A stretch of 64,000 nucleotides of DNA from Periplaneta americana (GCF_040183065.1 NW_027185533.1:62001-126000), one strand, 5' to 3'; counted from the stretch's first letter, positions 1-12,420 are shown. Numbers and translations are program-made. The notes: a model not told the origin generated them from the sequence alone.

Positions 1-628
1 ACTGCTGGATTGACACGGGATTAATAAAACAGCTAGTCGGCATTCTAAGTTAAGCCACAGGTGGATTGTTGTTCAACAGCGGAGCCTCCTTTCAACCACA
101 TGGTTGTGGAACTGTAGTCGGATTTTCGACATCATTTTCATGCCATACTACGGAACTTCACACAAACTTCAATTCACTTCTTGCACCGGCGGCTACTACG
201 AATGGACTGAAGCTCGCTACTGACTAGGGGGGGGGGGACATTTGTCTCTTGATGGATTACGTGACAGATATATAAAGTATCAGTCGTATGTTATGAACCC
301 GAGTTTCAATAAAGATAGATTACCCGTATGTCCACAGATTCTCAGTAGTGGCCTGCGGAAGGATTATGACCGCGGTCGACAAGTTACCTTCTAAGTTGTT
401 TTCCCTCAACAATTAATGCTGCCAAGTGAGTAGGAATGACACCGCGCTCTCATATAAGTCGTACGAAACTATTAAGGAAACGAATTTGCCTCGTGGATCC
501 AAGTCTCCCATGGACTGCCTATAATGTATTATCTATCCTAGAAGTGTTATCGGGGTGATTATTTAAATTTTCACTCGGTGGGAAACGCTGTTGTTCTTCA
601 TTCATCTACTCTGTTATGAATAACTTGT
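1..628. other. Spacer downstream of H2B, unit 1
   Basis: I see no gene here. It holds a run of G near 228-237 whose length differs by about one base between units. The equivalent stretches are 16798-17426, 32156-32783 and 51144-51771. Confidence 0.7.
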
Positions 629-644
629 GGCCCTTAAAAGGGCC
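629..644 (-). terminator. H2B mRNA 3' stem-loop
   Basis: On the minus strand the sequence is GGCCCTTTTAAGGGCC, a 6 bp stem with a 4 base loop, 30 bases after the H2B stop. It matches the stem-loop bound by SLBP that directs cleavage of non-polyadenylated histone mRNA. Confidence 0.95.
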
Positions 645-674
645 GGTTGCTGATTCCCTAGCAAGCACTCCCGC

Positions 675-1046
675 TTACTTGGAACTAGTGTATTTTGTGA
701 CGGCCTTGGTCCCTTCACTGACGGCGTGCTTGGCCAGCTCACCGGGTAGCAGGAGACGGACGGCTGTCTGGATCTCCCGACTGGTGATGGTCGACCGCTT
801 GTTGTAATGCGCGAGCCGCGAAGCTTCCGCGGCGATGCGCTCGAAGATGTCGTTAACGAAGCTGTTCATGATGCTCATAGCCTTTGAACTGATTCCCGTG
901 TCTGGGTGAACTTGTTTCAGAACCTTGTAGATGTAAATGGCGTAGCTCTCCTTCCTCTTGCGCTTCTTCTTCTTATCGCCCTTCGAAATATTCTTCTGGG
1001 CCTTGCCGGCCTTCTTGGCAGCCTTTCCGGAAGCTTTGGGGGGCAT
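675..1046 (-). CDS. H2B: Histone H2B
   Basis: Core histone H2B of 123 residues, which pairs with H2A and forms two dimers in each nucleosome. The basic N-terminal tail ([15 protein letters not shown]) is followed by the histone fold from about residue 35 ([18 protein letters not shown]) and the C-terminal helix ending [10 protein letters not shown]. Length and sequence are those of arthropod H2B. It is intronless, divergent from H2A, and ends with a histone stem-loop, so it is a replication-dependent copy. The start region upstream is uninterrupted here: TATA-like TTAAATA at 1083-1089 and a predicted initiator A at 1057. Confidence 0.99.
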   Translation of the reverse strand: MPPKASGKAAKKAGKAQKNISKGDKKKKRKRKESYAIYIYKVLKQVHPDTGISSKAMSIMNSFVNDIFERIAAEASRLAHYNKRSTITSREIQTAVRLLLPGELAKHAVSEGTKAVTKYTSSK

Positions 1047-1217
1047 GGTGCTCGTCTGATGATGAGCCCGGAGGGAGAAAAATATTTAAGTCGCAGGGAC
1101 AATGCCGTACTGCCTTCCCAGTGCGAGCCAATAGAAACAGCGCAAACGTTTGTGACTTTACGATTGGTCCGCTGTCGATTATTGACGTTGGCGTAAAAGT
1201 GAAGGTTACCGTCGGGC
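1047..1217. promoter_or_regulatory. H2B/H2A divergent promoter, H2A side interrupted
   Basis: It contains the minus-strand TATA-like box for H2B (1083-1089) and two CCAAT-type boxes in opposite orientation. The empty H2B target hexamer gagccc is at 1064-1069. The H2A side ends at 1217, where element C begins, so H2A lies 1.4 kb from its TATA-like box in this unit. Confidence 0.8.
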
Positions 1218-1999
1218 TCTATAACATATATGTATCTGACATCCCTCAACCCAACAACAATCAAGTGGGCCTGGCACAGTTTGCTGACGATGTTGCTTTC
1301 TGGGCCACCCATCCCCGCTTACGATCCGCCAGGGTACTAATAGACAACGCCCTGAGACAGTACACTGAGTGGGCCAACACCTGGAGAATTACCATCAACA
1401 CCGAAAAAACCCAAACCTGTGTCTTCCGCCCCTCTTTAAAATCACGAATCACAAACAGACAACACATTACAATCGGACAAGCATTAATACCACTCCAACA
1501 CAAATTAACATATCTAGGCATTCCACTCACATCAAAACTCTCTTGGACTACAATAGCGCAAACAATATGGGACAAATACAACAAAGCCACTAAAGCAGTA
1601 AGCTACCTAAGCGGCATTAGACGACAAGGCTGCCACGCCAACACATTACTACACCTATATAAAGCACTGGTTCGATCCCAGTGCACCTACTCCTCCTACT
1701 TTCTATTGCAATCTTCACCCTCAACACAAAAGAAATTTGAGTCCCGTGAAAGGAAATTATTGCGCCAGATATTTCGACTACCCAAACATACCAGAAACGA
1801 CACAGTATACATCCACACCAAAACGAAACCACTCTCCACACACCTAATCCGAACAGTCACTAAATACACACACTTCGCACTACGTCGCTCATACACACAA
1901 CATATGTTTAACAATCCTCCACACACCAACAAGAACACAACCATTGAAAAACTCCTACAAGCCTATCAAGATCACTTCAATCCACAAAATAACCATTAA
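1218..1999 (+). pseudogene. Reverse transcriptase C-terminal part (element C ORF2 fragment)
   Basis: About 260 codons remain of an ORF2 protein. The fragment begins just before the catalytic motif C, seen as QFADDVAFWA, with the preceding NIYVSDIP matching element B. It continues through the thumb region (LTYLGIPLTSKLSW, LYKALVRSQCTY, LRQIFRLPKHTRNDTVY) to a natural stop. The endonuclease and the first half of the RT are missing through 5' truncation. The visible part is similar to the end of element B ORF2 but clearly a different lineage. No RNase H domain or C-terminal zinc knuckle is seen, which fits a Jockey-like group, although the clade is not resolved. Confidence 0.9.
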
Positions 2000-2577
2000 A
2001 CTCTCCCCCTCTCTCTCCCTCTCTACAAAACCCCTCGTCTCCCGGAGTCGGCTCATTCGCGGTCTGTCTCCCATAAATACCCCAAAAGAATGCCATCGTT
2101 GAGGAATGCACATACATGTCATAGACCAGAACCCGACACATACAATTAATAATCCACTTTCATCTACAACGAGAGGAAATCGAAATCAAATACCCCACCC
2201 ACAACATAACGTACCAGCGAACATCTCTCCGACTGCTGGATAGCTGAAGTCAAAATGCCAACGCCCAAACACAAGGATAACAACAATATAAACAAATTGT
2301 GACTGCCCTCACCACTGCTTAGTGATGCATGATAGCTATCGTTGAATAATTAACAGTAAATAAATACATTCAAAATTCACGCAAGCCCAGTAAATAATTT
2401 ACATCACAAACAGTTCATGGTCACTCCTCAAATAACAACAAATCAGAACTTAAAATCTGCTTCTTAAATCTTCTTTCTTACTTTCTACCCACCTGTCTTC
2501 TTTCCACGTCTCAATCTCAATCTCATAAAAGCCCTAAATATCCAACATTCTATTAACACTGCACTCACAAGCACTCA
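2000..2577 (+). other. Element C 3' UTR
   Basis: Untranslated part of element C with a pyrimidine-rich CT stretch just after the stop. A TATA-like CATAAAAGCC at 2524-2533 is retained in the stub of unit 4. No ORF is recognised. Confidence 0.75.
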
Positions 2578-2633
2578 CGGTCGAAGAGGGCATTGTAATG
2601 TAAGACCCTAAAACGACCGCTGGCTCTGCCAGC
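2578..2633 (+). other. Element C conserved 3' RNA fold
   Basis: Stem P1 is CGGTCG/CGACCG (2578-2583 with 2614-2619), inside which AGGG (2587-2590) pairs with CCCT (2606-2609). A hairpin GCTGGC-TCT-GCCAGC follows at 2619-2633. Elements A and B have the same architecture with different paired bases. Confidence 0.8.
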
Positions 2634-2692
2634 AATCAACTCTGACACCGGGCCCTGCATCATTTTGGGCGAGGCGTCGTTCTTGTAGTTAA

Positions 2693-3091
<399 letters not shown>

Positions 3092-3109
3092 GCCCCTTCT
3101 CCGTAAAAC

Positions 3110-3125
3110 GGCCCTTTTAAGGGCC
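3110..3125 (+). terminator. H2A mRNA 3' stem-loop
   Basis: GGCCCTTTTAAGGGCC, 18 bases after the stop codon, preceded by an A-rich stretch, as in histone mRNAs. The same loop is used by H2B, while H3 and H4 use TTTC. Confidence 0.95.
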
Positions 3126-4316
3126 CCACTAACCTCACAAAAGTCAGAAATAGCCAGTATTGTTAATCCTCTCTCACGGCTTCGTAATGTAATTTCATTA
3201 CGCGTGTCAACTTTCTCTCTCTCTCTATACCGGTGGGCTGATTTAATATCATCATTCTGTAATTTTGTGCTCTGAACGATGTCGTTGTCCCAGGTTCGCA
3301 CTGAAGTACTTGAAACCGTTGTACATTTACTAGGCTATTGTGTGATAACACATTATACTGATGCATATAGAAAGGTTTCATTATTATTATATAATTTAAC
3401 ACAATACGAGTTAAATTAGATGATGATGCCAAGGTACATAGTTGGCTTCGAAATTTATGTAATATATTTCTATCATATTAGAGTAATGGAGATTATCGTG
3501 AAAATAATCACAAGTCCCCTTCTTTGGTGCCCATCGTGGTTTTAGACATATACGTTTGAATATACTAGTTTACTTTACTACATACTACGAATGAAACTAA
3601 TTTTGAATAAGAAATCGATAACTGGTGAACAACTTACGGCGTTATAATAGAGTTCCTAATGCGTTTGTTTGTTGGTGCACATATTGGCCGCACGCGCAGG
3701 AACCCCAATACTGAGATGATGACATGACCTTCTCGTAGGAATCGAAGGCTTTGACAATTTGCGTTCGAATTTCCCCTCTCTCTGTCGTTTCGTTCGAACC
3801 GAAATGACGCAAGCTATACGTGGAAGTTGTCTGACAGGACGAAGTCCTGTGTTCTGACATGCGATGTGTACCTCTTCTCCCCAGTGTTTACCACACTGGA
3901 TTCCTATGACCTAAAAGTTGGCATTGCAAAAACGTGGTGATGTGATGTTCAGTATGTGTCAATCCCCTCGGTTCCTTGTTACGGTCTGGTGAGCATTGCC
4001 TACCTGCGTTGTCATATTACCCACCAATTCTTCGGACAGTGATTATTGACTTACAGAAGTTTACAGTAACAGGTAACATAATCCGAGGAGCAAGGCTTCA
4101 CAGAGGAATCCGGTCTTTCCACTTGATATACCAAGCGTTGGGGTCAGACCCATTTGAAAAACGGAGAGGCATTTCTTACAACGTCTTTTGCTGATACTGA
4201 AGTGCCCCTACGAAATAAGTTCTGTTTTCCGCACTGGCCTGTTGAGCTAGTGGTCACACAGTAAAGGTGAATTAAATTAATCTCGACAACTACTGCCCTT
4301 TTTAGACGGATTTTAT
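3126..4316. other. Spacer between convergent H2A and H4 ends, unit 1
   Basis: I see no gene in these 1.2 kb; there is a short TC repeat near 3213. The equivalents are 18488-19678, 39911-41101 and 52982-54172, nearly identical. Confidence 0.7.
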
Positions 4317-4332
4317 GGCCCTGAAAAGGGCC
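4317..4332 (-). terminator. H4 mRNA 3' stem-loop
   Basis: On the minus strand GGCCCTTTTCAGGGCC, 40 bases after the H4 stop. Confidence 0.95.
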
Positions 4333-4372
4333 GTTTTGCCGACGGATTCGGCAGCAGACGTGTGTAGGCAGT

Positions 4373-4723
<351 letters not shown>

Positions 4724-4745
4724 TCAAGCTCAAGCTCAAAGTTGT

Positions 4746-4795
4746 TTGCCCAAAGGGCAACCTGTTTTAGGGTCTTACATATGCCCTCTTCAGGT
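4746..4795 (-). other. Element A conserved 3' RNA fold
   Basis: In the sense direction, ACCTG pairs with CAGGT enclosing AGGG with CCCT. The hairpin TTGCCC-TTT-GGGCAA follows immediately. The unpaired AAG and AAAA joints match those of element C. Confidence 0.8.
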
Positions 4796-4986
4796 TACGG
4801 TGTTTTGTCTGTAGCGACAGTTGAGTTGTGGTCCCGGCTAGGCTTCGCTCGTTGGACTCTCTACGGGTCAGCGTCTTCTCCGCTCACACCAGGCTGCTGC
4901 GTTGGCCTTGGATGCTGTTATCTTGCAGATTTATGTGGCTGGATGAAGCTGTTGTCTGTGTTGGTTGTGGTTTACTTTTGTCGCGC

Positions 4987-5002
4987 GGCCCTATGAAGGG
5001 CC
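4987..5002 (-). other. Histone-like hairpin over the element A stop codon
   Basis: On the minus strand GGCCCTTCATAGGGCC. The 6 bp stem is identical to the stems of all four histone mRNAs here; the loop is TCAT in place of TTTC or TTTA. The TAG stop of ORF1 (4991-4993) lies across the loop and the 3' arm. The pairing extends by one further G-C pair on each side. The loop lacks the conserved third U of SLBP sites, so function is uncertain. Confidence 0.7.
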
Positions 5003-7030
5003 GCTGTTGGTTGTTTGTCTGTGGTTGGTCGTGTCACGTTTCAGTGGTGCTAGTGATAGTTGTAGTTTGTTACCCACAAAGTGGTGAGCAACTTGTCTGC
5101 GTAAGAGCCGTCTTGCTGTCTGGTTAGCTGTTGCTAAAGTCGTTCGTCTTGTCTTGGGTTGGGCGTCTGTCGTGAGGAGTGAAATTGTGAACATCACAAT
5201 TTCATCTCGCAGTCTGTTGATCTGTTGGTCGATGTAGCTTTCTATTTTCTGCATTGCAGATTTTAGAGCTGCTGCTACGATTTGTTCGGTGTTAGTCTGT
5301 GTCGGTTCCGTTGTTGGTTCTGTCGTGTCGGTCATTGTCGGGTTTACCGCACTGGCGTACGATATTCCAGGTCTTGGTTCGGGAAGTTGGATTGGACTGG
5401 ATTGTGAGGGTTTAGGAATTGGTGGAGGGATCTGTTGGGGTGTTTGAACCGGGATGTGGGTTGGAGTTTGTTGGGTTGGGTTATGTCGGGGGTAGTTTGG
5501 ACAGCGTGCTTGGCCCGTATAGTGGGTATCGCTCTTGCAGCTGGCGCAGAACTTGACTTGGTTGTCTGGTGGGTGTTTGCAGTGGACGGGATTTTTTCCG
5601 CAAGTGAAACACGTCTTGTCGTTTCGGCAGTCGGTTTTGTTATGTCCATACTGGGCGCAGTTCTGACACGGTCTGTGGAATACTGTCTCGTGGGCTGGCT
5701 CGACTTTGTAATTACGTCCGGCTATGTTGATTCCACATAGAAGTTGGTCGGCTGTGGTCACGTCTTGTACTATGAGTCGAACCATCTGCGTCGGCTGGTT
5801 AGTCTGGGCGGAAGTTATTCTAGAGGTGCGCTTGATTCCAGGGAACTTTTCCCGTAGAATCTGCAACAATTCGTCCTCCGGGATCTGGGTGCCGACATTC
5901 TTCATGACGACACTGATCTCTCGGTTTCGTGGAAGTCTTTGTCCTTGGTGAGATGGTGTATGGACGATGAAAAGTTGTGCGGACGGTCCAAAAGTTCTGG
6001 CCGGTATGGCTTTAACAAATCGTTCCGCCTCGTCAATCGTCGGGAAGGTAAGTGTCGTCGTTCCTGTAGAGTAGGCCCAGTATTGTCTCGGAGTTTCCAT
6101 GTTTAAGTTGTTCTGTCTTATAAGCTTCTGGATGAACAGTGGGTTATTGTTGTCAGTCGTGTGTCTAGTGATTTTCACAGTCGTTCTGCTCTTGAGTCGT
6201 TCACTTGCGGCTGTGGTGTCTCGGTCTGGTGGTGGTGTGGGTGCAAGGGAATTCTGGGGAGCAGGTTGTGGACTGGGCGTGACCTTCTCGGCTGCCGTGG
6301 TCGAACCGGCGCTCGCGGTTGGTCGAGTCTTCTTCTTGCGCCGTGACTTGGCGTTCTGCCAGTCTTGGTCTACCTCTCCTTCGGATTCATTTGAACCTTC
6401 AGAAGAGGCAGATTCACTCGTGGTGTAAAAGTACGAGTCCTGAATGTGTTGCAGTGGAGGGGTTTCGGGTCTGGTGGTTTCAGAGGAAGGACCTTCTGAG
6501 GGCCGGTCGGGTTTAACGGATCGGGATGGTGCTGGAGGGTCAGTCGGTAGCGTCCAAGGTCCTTGTAGAGTTGCGGTCGGTGGCGCAATGTAGCGGGCTT
6601 TCTTCCCGAATTGCTTTGGGTCGGGTCTCGTAGCTTTCTGTAGTTTGAGTCGTGTCGAGAATGTGAACACTCTCGTTCTTGGTCCAAGTGTCAATGTGTC
6701 GGCTCGATGAGGAGGTTGGAGCGTCGCTAGTAAGTCTGGGTCAGCGTCTTCGACCATTACTGATCGGTTCGCTCTTTCAGACGGCCAGTTTTTTAGTTCG
6801 GTCCACGGGTCTAGTGTTGTCAATTTAGTCTGTAGCGTAGTGGTCTCATGGGAGTCAGTTGTAGGTTGGTCGAGTGTAGTCACAGTCGTGGTAGAGTGAG
6901 TCTTCTTTTTCTTCTTTCCCTTCTTCGTAGTTGTCGGAACGATGAAAAGTTGCCCGCCGTGATCGTCCGTGACGACTGCTGCGTCAGGTGGTTGTCGCGG
7001 CGGTCCGCGCCCGCCGCTGCTGGTGCTCAT
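4991..7030 (-). CDS. Element A ORF1 protein (Gag-like, zinc knuckles)
   Basis: ORF1-type nucleic-acid-binding protein of a Jockey-like LINE, 679 residues from the first Met inside the element (MSTSSGGRG). The frame stays open upstream to an ATG at 7153, but that lies in host promoter DNA upstream of the expected transcription start. Numbering from 7153: a lysine cluster near 77-84, an acidic/serine stretch near 240-263, two probable RRM-like folds at about 334-405 and 412-485, and three zinc knuckles from 496 (CQNCAQYGHNKTDC, CFTCGKNPVHC, CASCKSDTHYTGQARC). A helical C-terminus closely resembles that of element B ORF1. There are no internal stops. It probably binds element RNA; it cannot reverse transcribe by itself. 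Confidence 0.9.
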   Translation of the reverse strand: MSTSSGGRGPPRQPPDAAVVTDDHGGQLFIVPTTTKKGKKKKKTHSTTTVTTLDQPTTDSHETTTLQTKLTTLDPWTELKNWPSERANRSVMVEDADPDLLATLQPPHRADTLTLGPRTRVFTFSTRLKLQKATRPDPKQFGKKARYIAPPTATLQGPWTLPTDPPAPSRSVKPDRPSEGPSSETTRPETPPLQHIQDSYFYTTSESASSEGSNESEGEVDQDWQNAKSRRKKKTRPTASAGSTTAAEKVTPSPQPAPQNSLAPTPPPDRDTTAASERLKSRTTVKITRHTTDNNNPLFIQKLIRQNNLNMETPRQYWAYSTGTTTLTFPTIDEAERFVKAIPARTFGPSAQLFIVHTPSHQGQRLPRNREISVVMKNVGTQIPEDELLQILREKFPGIKRTSRITSAQTNQPTQMVRLIVQDVTTADQLLCGINIAGRNYKVEPAHETVFHRPCQNCAQYGHNKTDCRNDKTCFTCGKNPVHCKHPPDNQVKFCASCKSDTHYTGQARCPNYPRHNPTQQTPTHIPVQTPQQIPPPIPKPSQSSPIQLPEPRPGISYASAVNPTMTDTTEPTTEPTQTNTEQIVAAALKSAMQKIESYIDQQINRLRDEIVMFTISLLTTDAQPKTRRTTLATANQTARRLLRRQVAHHFVGNKLQLSLAPLKRDTTNHRQTTNSGPS

Positions 7031-7133
7031 CTCAAGGCCAAACTGCGATGCTGTGACGCGAAGTTCTCGGAGATGCAGTGGAGCCTCTGTTGTACGTCTC
7101 TGTACCTCGTCCGTCGGCAGAATGATGTGATGA

Positions 7134-7713
<580 letters not shown>

Positions 7714-7742
7714 ATTAACAAAGGTACTCCTGCCCGCAAAAA

Positions 7743-7758
7743 GGCCCTTTTCAGGGCC
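7743..7758 (+). terminator. H3 mRNA 3' stem-loop
   Basis: GGCCCTTTTCAGGGCC, 29 bases after the stop, preceded by an A run. A purine-rich CGGAAGAG lies about 17 bases further on and could be the U7 snRNA pairing element. Confidence 0.95.
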
Positions 7759-9005
7759 ACTAGTTATTTCTCGGAAGAGCCGGTTGTACCGTACTCCAGG
7801 TCTCGTTCCTACTACCCTCAGTTCAAGGTCACCTCAATAATATAAATGGTTTCTCCCTTTCCATTCCTCACCGTATCAGCATTTTCCCACAGCCTGTTTG
7901 ACAAATATCGCAATGTATCCTATAGGTTAATAAACAATTTTTTAATAGAACGATGGATAACAAAGTTTCTTAGGAAAATTAAAAAAAAATTTCACAGTTC
8001 TATAATATTGCACATTATATATATTTACCAAATTAAGGGTTAACGCCGCCGGGACGAGTGATCCTCCGTCCGACCGATCACAAGCGCCAAGGCTCAAAGT
8101 GGTCCAGAAAGCAAATCTAGCTGGACTAAAAATGTGACATATTTCCATGAAACTTCGCACTATAGTCACTACTGTATAAGAGGAGAAACTACCCCTTTAT
8201 AGACGATGCGTTTTGACAAAAATTAGTGACTTGTCTCATATATAATATATTGTTTTAATGAAACTTTACACAGTACTTACATGTAGCTCGTTTATACTAT
8301 ATTGGATACAAAATGTGATTATGATTGTATAAGAGTAGCTACTTGTCTCCTATCTAACATTTTTTACTTTCACGAAACTATAACTGTGACTCATTATTTT
8401 CGATAGTACAGACGTGGTCTGCTTAGGAAAGGACAAGCGGAAGACTGTGACCTTTGTGACCTCGGGTGGGTATTACGATAACATTTATAACCGTCACCCT
8501 GATAAGCATCCGAGCAGCTTATTTCACAAAAGGAGTTTGAATACAAACAATTCCTTCAATCTACTACGATTATTACAATAACTGATTTCATTAATCTCCT
8601 CTCTTCTTTAGCAAAATATAAATTACCTTCAATTGGTCGATTCAGCAAACTTGTTCATAAAACTTATCGCTATTGCGTCACGTTTCGCAATTTTTCTAAA
8701 GTAAAAACAAAAACACGAACAAACGCCTACTCCTTTAACCTCATCGCTCTCTTATCTCTAGAATCCCGGGGGGTAGAGAACCTGAATTCTCTGTGGTGTG
8801 AAACAAAGCAACCCGCAGGAGCAATGACACGTTCAATTGTCCTAATAATAGAAAAAAAATTACACGTCATTTAGTGTATTCAGAACATTTTTACAGGACC
8901 GTGTAGGATATTCACTCTCCTGTCGAATAGTTTCGGCGGCTGGTAGGCGATACGCATTAATTAAAATAATACTTGCGTACCTTGTTCAGGACAGTGACTG
9001 TGCTA

Positions 9006-9060
<55 letters not shown>

Positions 9061-9062
9061 TC
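9006..9062. repeat. (TTTC)n microsatellite
   Basis: About 14 copies; equivalents begin at 24368, 43365 and 56734. Confidence 0.9.
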
Positions 9063-9362
9063 CTTTATTTGTAGCTTATTGATGACACCAGATGCCATAA
9101 CGGAAATGCCGTGATGGTATGTTTGTTTAATATTCAAAATCAAGTGACAGACGCTATTTGACTTTGCGGTGGAGGGGATAGGGACCTGATCTCGGATGTT
9201 CCGAGAGATGCCGGCGCACAGTTGTCCAGAACGCAAAACTATGTAAGAAAATCAACTTCATCATAACCGAAGTTTAAGTAATATCTAGGCTTAAACAAAA
9301 GCTAGGCATTGTGCACAACAACATACAAAACATCAATATCAGTAAGAGGTGGGACAAAACAT

Positions 9363-9365
<3 letters not shown>

Positions 9366-9418
<53 letters not shown>
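9366..9418. repeat. Poly(T) tract, 53 T
   Basis: The tract is 53, 51, 49 and 46 T long in units 1 to 4, one of the few differences between unit backbones. A second run of about 24 T lies at 9596-9619. Confidence 0.9.
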
Positions 9419-9421
<3 letters not shown>

Positions 9422-10260
9422 TCACGCTCTTCAGTTGATTTTTGTTCGTGGGGTCAGTGGCTGTTTTATATTGTTAAACCTTCCCTTATGGAGGTCATAG
9501 GACAAGATGTGTACTTTCATTTAATACGCGAAAAGCAATCTATAATACGTTAGCATTCATTTAATTGGCACGTTTACTGAGATTTGTGCAACTAGTTTTT
9601 TTTTTTTTTTTTTTTTTTTACGACATATTTAACAGGCTGTGCATTACAAGTAAACCTGAGTTAACTTTCAATTCTTCTACCCACACATTAATCAAATATT
9701 AAACTCTATACGGCTTAAAATTTAGCTGCTACATCCTGCAAACTTAGATGTTATATTCATCTCTTGGTGGCGCTTTACGAATTCGACAGCAGCCACTTTT
9801 CAGAGTCTGGATGAAGGAGCTTAATTTCTCCAAGAAAAATTCAACACTTCTTGAACATATAATGAACAACTAAATTATGGAGTATATCCATGAATCTAGC
9901 ATTTTGTTACCAACTGCGAAAAATATGGCAGGCTAGTCATCTTTTAGGAGCATAATTTCTATTAAAACATTAAAAATTATCAGAAACACTAATTTTTCCC
10001 TAATTCCCTAATTACACGAGCATAATTCGTTTTTGCATAGATGCGTATAAAATTTCATGGAAATATGTTACATAGGGGAGAAATTATTAACTCTGTATAA
10101 ATGTAGCCTCTAAACACAAGAAGTAGATTCCCATATAAAAACCATTATCTGAATTTATGCTACCTGTAACTATACTGTGTGAAATATAATGTAAATATTT
10201 CAGTTAAGATAGAAATTATTAATTTAGTCTATAAAGCACTTCCGATACAACTCTTCACAC

Positions 10261-10305
<45 letters not shown>

Positions 10306-10328
10306 TATAGTAATAGTAATAATAATAA

Positions 10329-10359
<31 letters not shown>

Positions 10360-10367
10360 AAGAAGAA
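10261..10367. repeat. (AAT)n followed by (AAG)n
   Basis: A compound microsatellite whose total length differs between units (25621-25727, 44615-44715, 57982-58085). Confidence 0.9.
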
Positions 10368-10640
10368 TACACACTCGCCCGAATACAGAAATGTGAAGGG
10401 TCAGCAGGACAGAGTATTTGAGAATCATATCATATCATATCATAATATATATTCCTTACATTCATGTTAACAACCCTTAAATGTGCAAAACTTCATATCT
10501 CACACTAGTTTATTAAAAAAGGTCGGACTGTAAAGAAAACAACTATCGCAATTTTCATATTTTAAGATTCCCTGCAGTTTATACAATTTCATTTATACCA
10601 CTTAGGATGTATTCATTAAGGATATGCTAATTTTTAATGA

Positions 10641-10669
10641 ACACACACACACACACACACACACACACA
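10641..10669. repeat. (AC)n microsatellite
   Basis: About 14 copies, with a one-base length change at its left edge in the other units. Confidence 0.9.
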
Positions 10670-11519
10670 TCTATTATACTAAACATAAACCCACAAGAGA
10701 AAACAATACTTGTATTAACTGTAAACATTTTTCTTCCTTTCTTTATTTTTAGCAGAATCCTCCATTTCACCCTTTATCTCACTAGATGCGCTTCCCGCAG
10801 ACATTCTTCATTATATGTTTCACACACCACTTCGTAACACTTGCAGCGGTTGACTTTTGTTTTCTTGTCTTTTTCTCTAGGGTATATTGTACATAGTGCT
10901 CGGTATCGGTGCTCGTTCACGTGATATTTTACCTTTGTTTTTCTTGCTAACTCCTGCCAATTTTTCTGATATTTCCCGTAGTTGATTGGTCAAGTACTGC
11001 GGATTGATTCCCGGTTATAACAAACACACCTACACTACATTCCAATGATTTCTGACTCGTTACTGCACATTTTAGAAACACTGTACGGAAGCACACGCAG
11101 TCTCTCGTAAATCAACAGGTTACAACAGAGACTTACACTTGCAAACGCGTGGGGATTTCAGAAAATTTCTTACTATTTCAGTACCTTTAACTGTACAACA
11201 GATTTTGTTTTCTCGAAAAAGAAAGGTCAACGTTACTATTGACAAAAGACAGAAACGTACGATTACAATACCTTTATTTTAAACAATCTTAGAGGTGGTC
11301 TGGGAATTCCTAAACTCACCACGCGACTACTTAACCCTAGACAGGTAATCATCACTGTACTCATGTTAAAGGTAAGCATTCGTAATTTTTACTACTCACA
11401 TTTTAATTAACTGAAATCAACTCAATATCACACATTTAACAACTTTTACACTTTTCGTAGCCATTAGTGTTCATTTAATTTTAAGTTTGTCATAAAGTCT
11501 TTACGTTCATGTTATTGTC

Positions 11520-11970
11520 CTATTTACAATTAGTGCAAACAACAGCGCGATGTTCTCTGCAGAACCCCTTTTTGCAAAGTCCACAAAATGTTGTCATCAT
11601 TCTCCTCTTCTTTGCAGGACATTTATAGCAAACAGTACGTTCACCATCTGGCTGCATTACCTGGCATTGTTGTTGCACAGCAATGTTCAGATGTTCTTCA
11701 ATTGTTGCCCGCAGAGATCGGTGTAAAGTAGGACGTGCAAAGCGGTGCTGCATCCACGGTTTTGTCAGCTCTTCACACAATTGGAAAATGAATTGTTTTC
11801 TTGATATTGTTTTCTGAGTTCTTCTAACTATAAATTATCCATGAATTTATACTTGCAATATTTAGCATGTTGTAAAATATTGCTAGTGGCCAGCGCCTCG
11901 TCTTTCTATTGCAGGAAAGATTGTGGCACATTTGACATAGTGTATCTACACCACCTTTAGTCCCATTGTA
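11520..11970 (-). pseudogene. piggyBac transposase C-terminal relic
   Basis: Two reading frames on the minus strand match the end of piggyBac-type transposases. The upstream piece has YNGTKGGVDTLCQM, carrying the GGVD motif of the last catalytic Asp, then SCNRKTRRWPLAIFYNMLNIA. After a stop and frame change near 11824 the second piece runs through FIFQLCEELTKPW to the cysteine-rich domain (CYKCPAKKRRMMTTFCGLC, then CREHRAVVCTNCK) and a stop. The usual DxxD after GGV is changed to DTLC. An (AAT)n tract cuts off the rest. It is a dead DNA transposon fixed in every unit. Confidence 0.85.

Positions 11971-12008
<38 letters not shown>
11970..12008. repeat. (AAT)n microsatellite at the edge of the piggyBac relic
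   Basis: One repeat shorter in units 2 and 3 than in units 1 and 4. Confidence 0.9.
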
Positions 12009-12009
<1 letters not shown>

Positions 12010-12420
12010 GGCTTTACATATAACGTGTTGCTTACTGTTGTCATTGCAGTCCACGTCGGTGGGGGTGGGGGGGTTTCTTTCTCCTCCTCCTTCCTCTAAA
12101 AAGAGCAGTTACCAGGGTCTAAGGAAGTGAATGCCCTTTTCTTTCTGGGCTCATCCCTACATTTGTCTTAGCTCCTTAGGGAAAACCACGGAAAACCCTC
12201 AGGCTTGCGAATAGACTGAATGAATGAGAGGAGAAACTTTAAAGGTACGTGAAAACACGTCCATGCAAGGGAGTTGGGACTGTGAAAAATTGAATATGTG
12301 AAATCCAAGACTGTATTTGCCAGGCGAGCAAAGATGAAGAAGAAGAAAGGCTTACGTATGACGTGTGGCTTACTGTTGTCATTGCAGTCCGCGTCGGCCA
12401 GCGGTGGGAGGGGGGGGGGG
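12008..12420. repeat. Pair of about 70 bp direct repeats
   Basis: Positions 12008-12073 and 12346-12420 are imperfect copies sharing cttactgttgtcattgcag and a G-rich end. The 270 bp between them has a pyrimidine-rich start and no recognised gene. Equivalents start at 27366, 46354 and 59727. Confidence 0.7.

Larger units (their letters stand above)
1218..2648 (+). mobile_element. Element C: 5'-truncated LINE in the H2A start region
   Basis: This 1431 bp non-LTR retrotransposon holds the end of a reverse transcriptase ORF and a 649 bp 3' UTR. The unoccupied sequence is seen in units 2 and 3 (18011-18021 in unit 2). Host sequence is intact up to cgggc at 1213-1217 and resumes with cgggccctgca at 2649, giving a short duplication of at least 5 bp. 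It points the same way as H2A. The 3' end carries no poly(A) and ends ctctgacac directly against host DNA, exactly as the unit 4 copy does. Confidence 0.93.
7759..11519. other. AT-rich spacer with microsatellites, unit 1
   Basis: I recognise no gene. Simple repeats are listed separately. All short ORFs here lack family features and recur unchanged only because the whole unit is homogenised. Confidence 0.7.

Noticed and set aside
9003-9236. Short ORF encoding ERKK repeats
   Set aside because: It is a translation of the (TTTC)n microsatellite.
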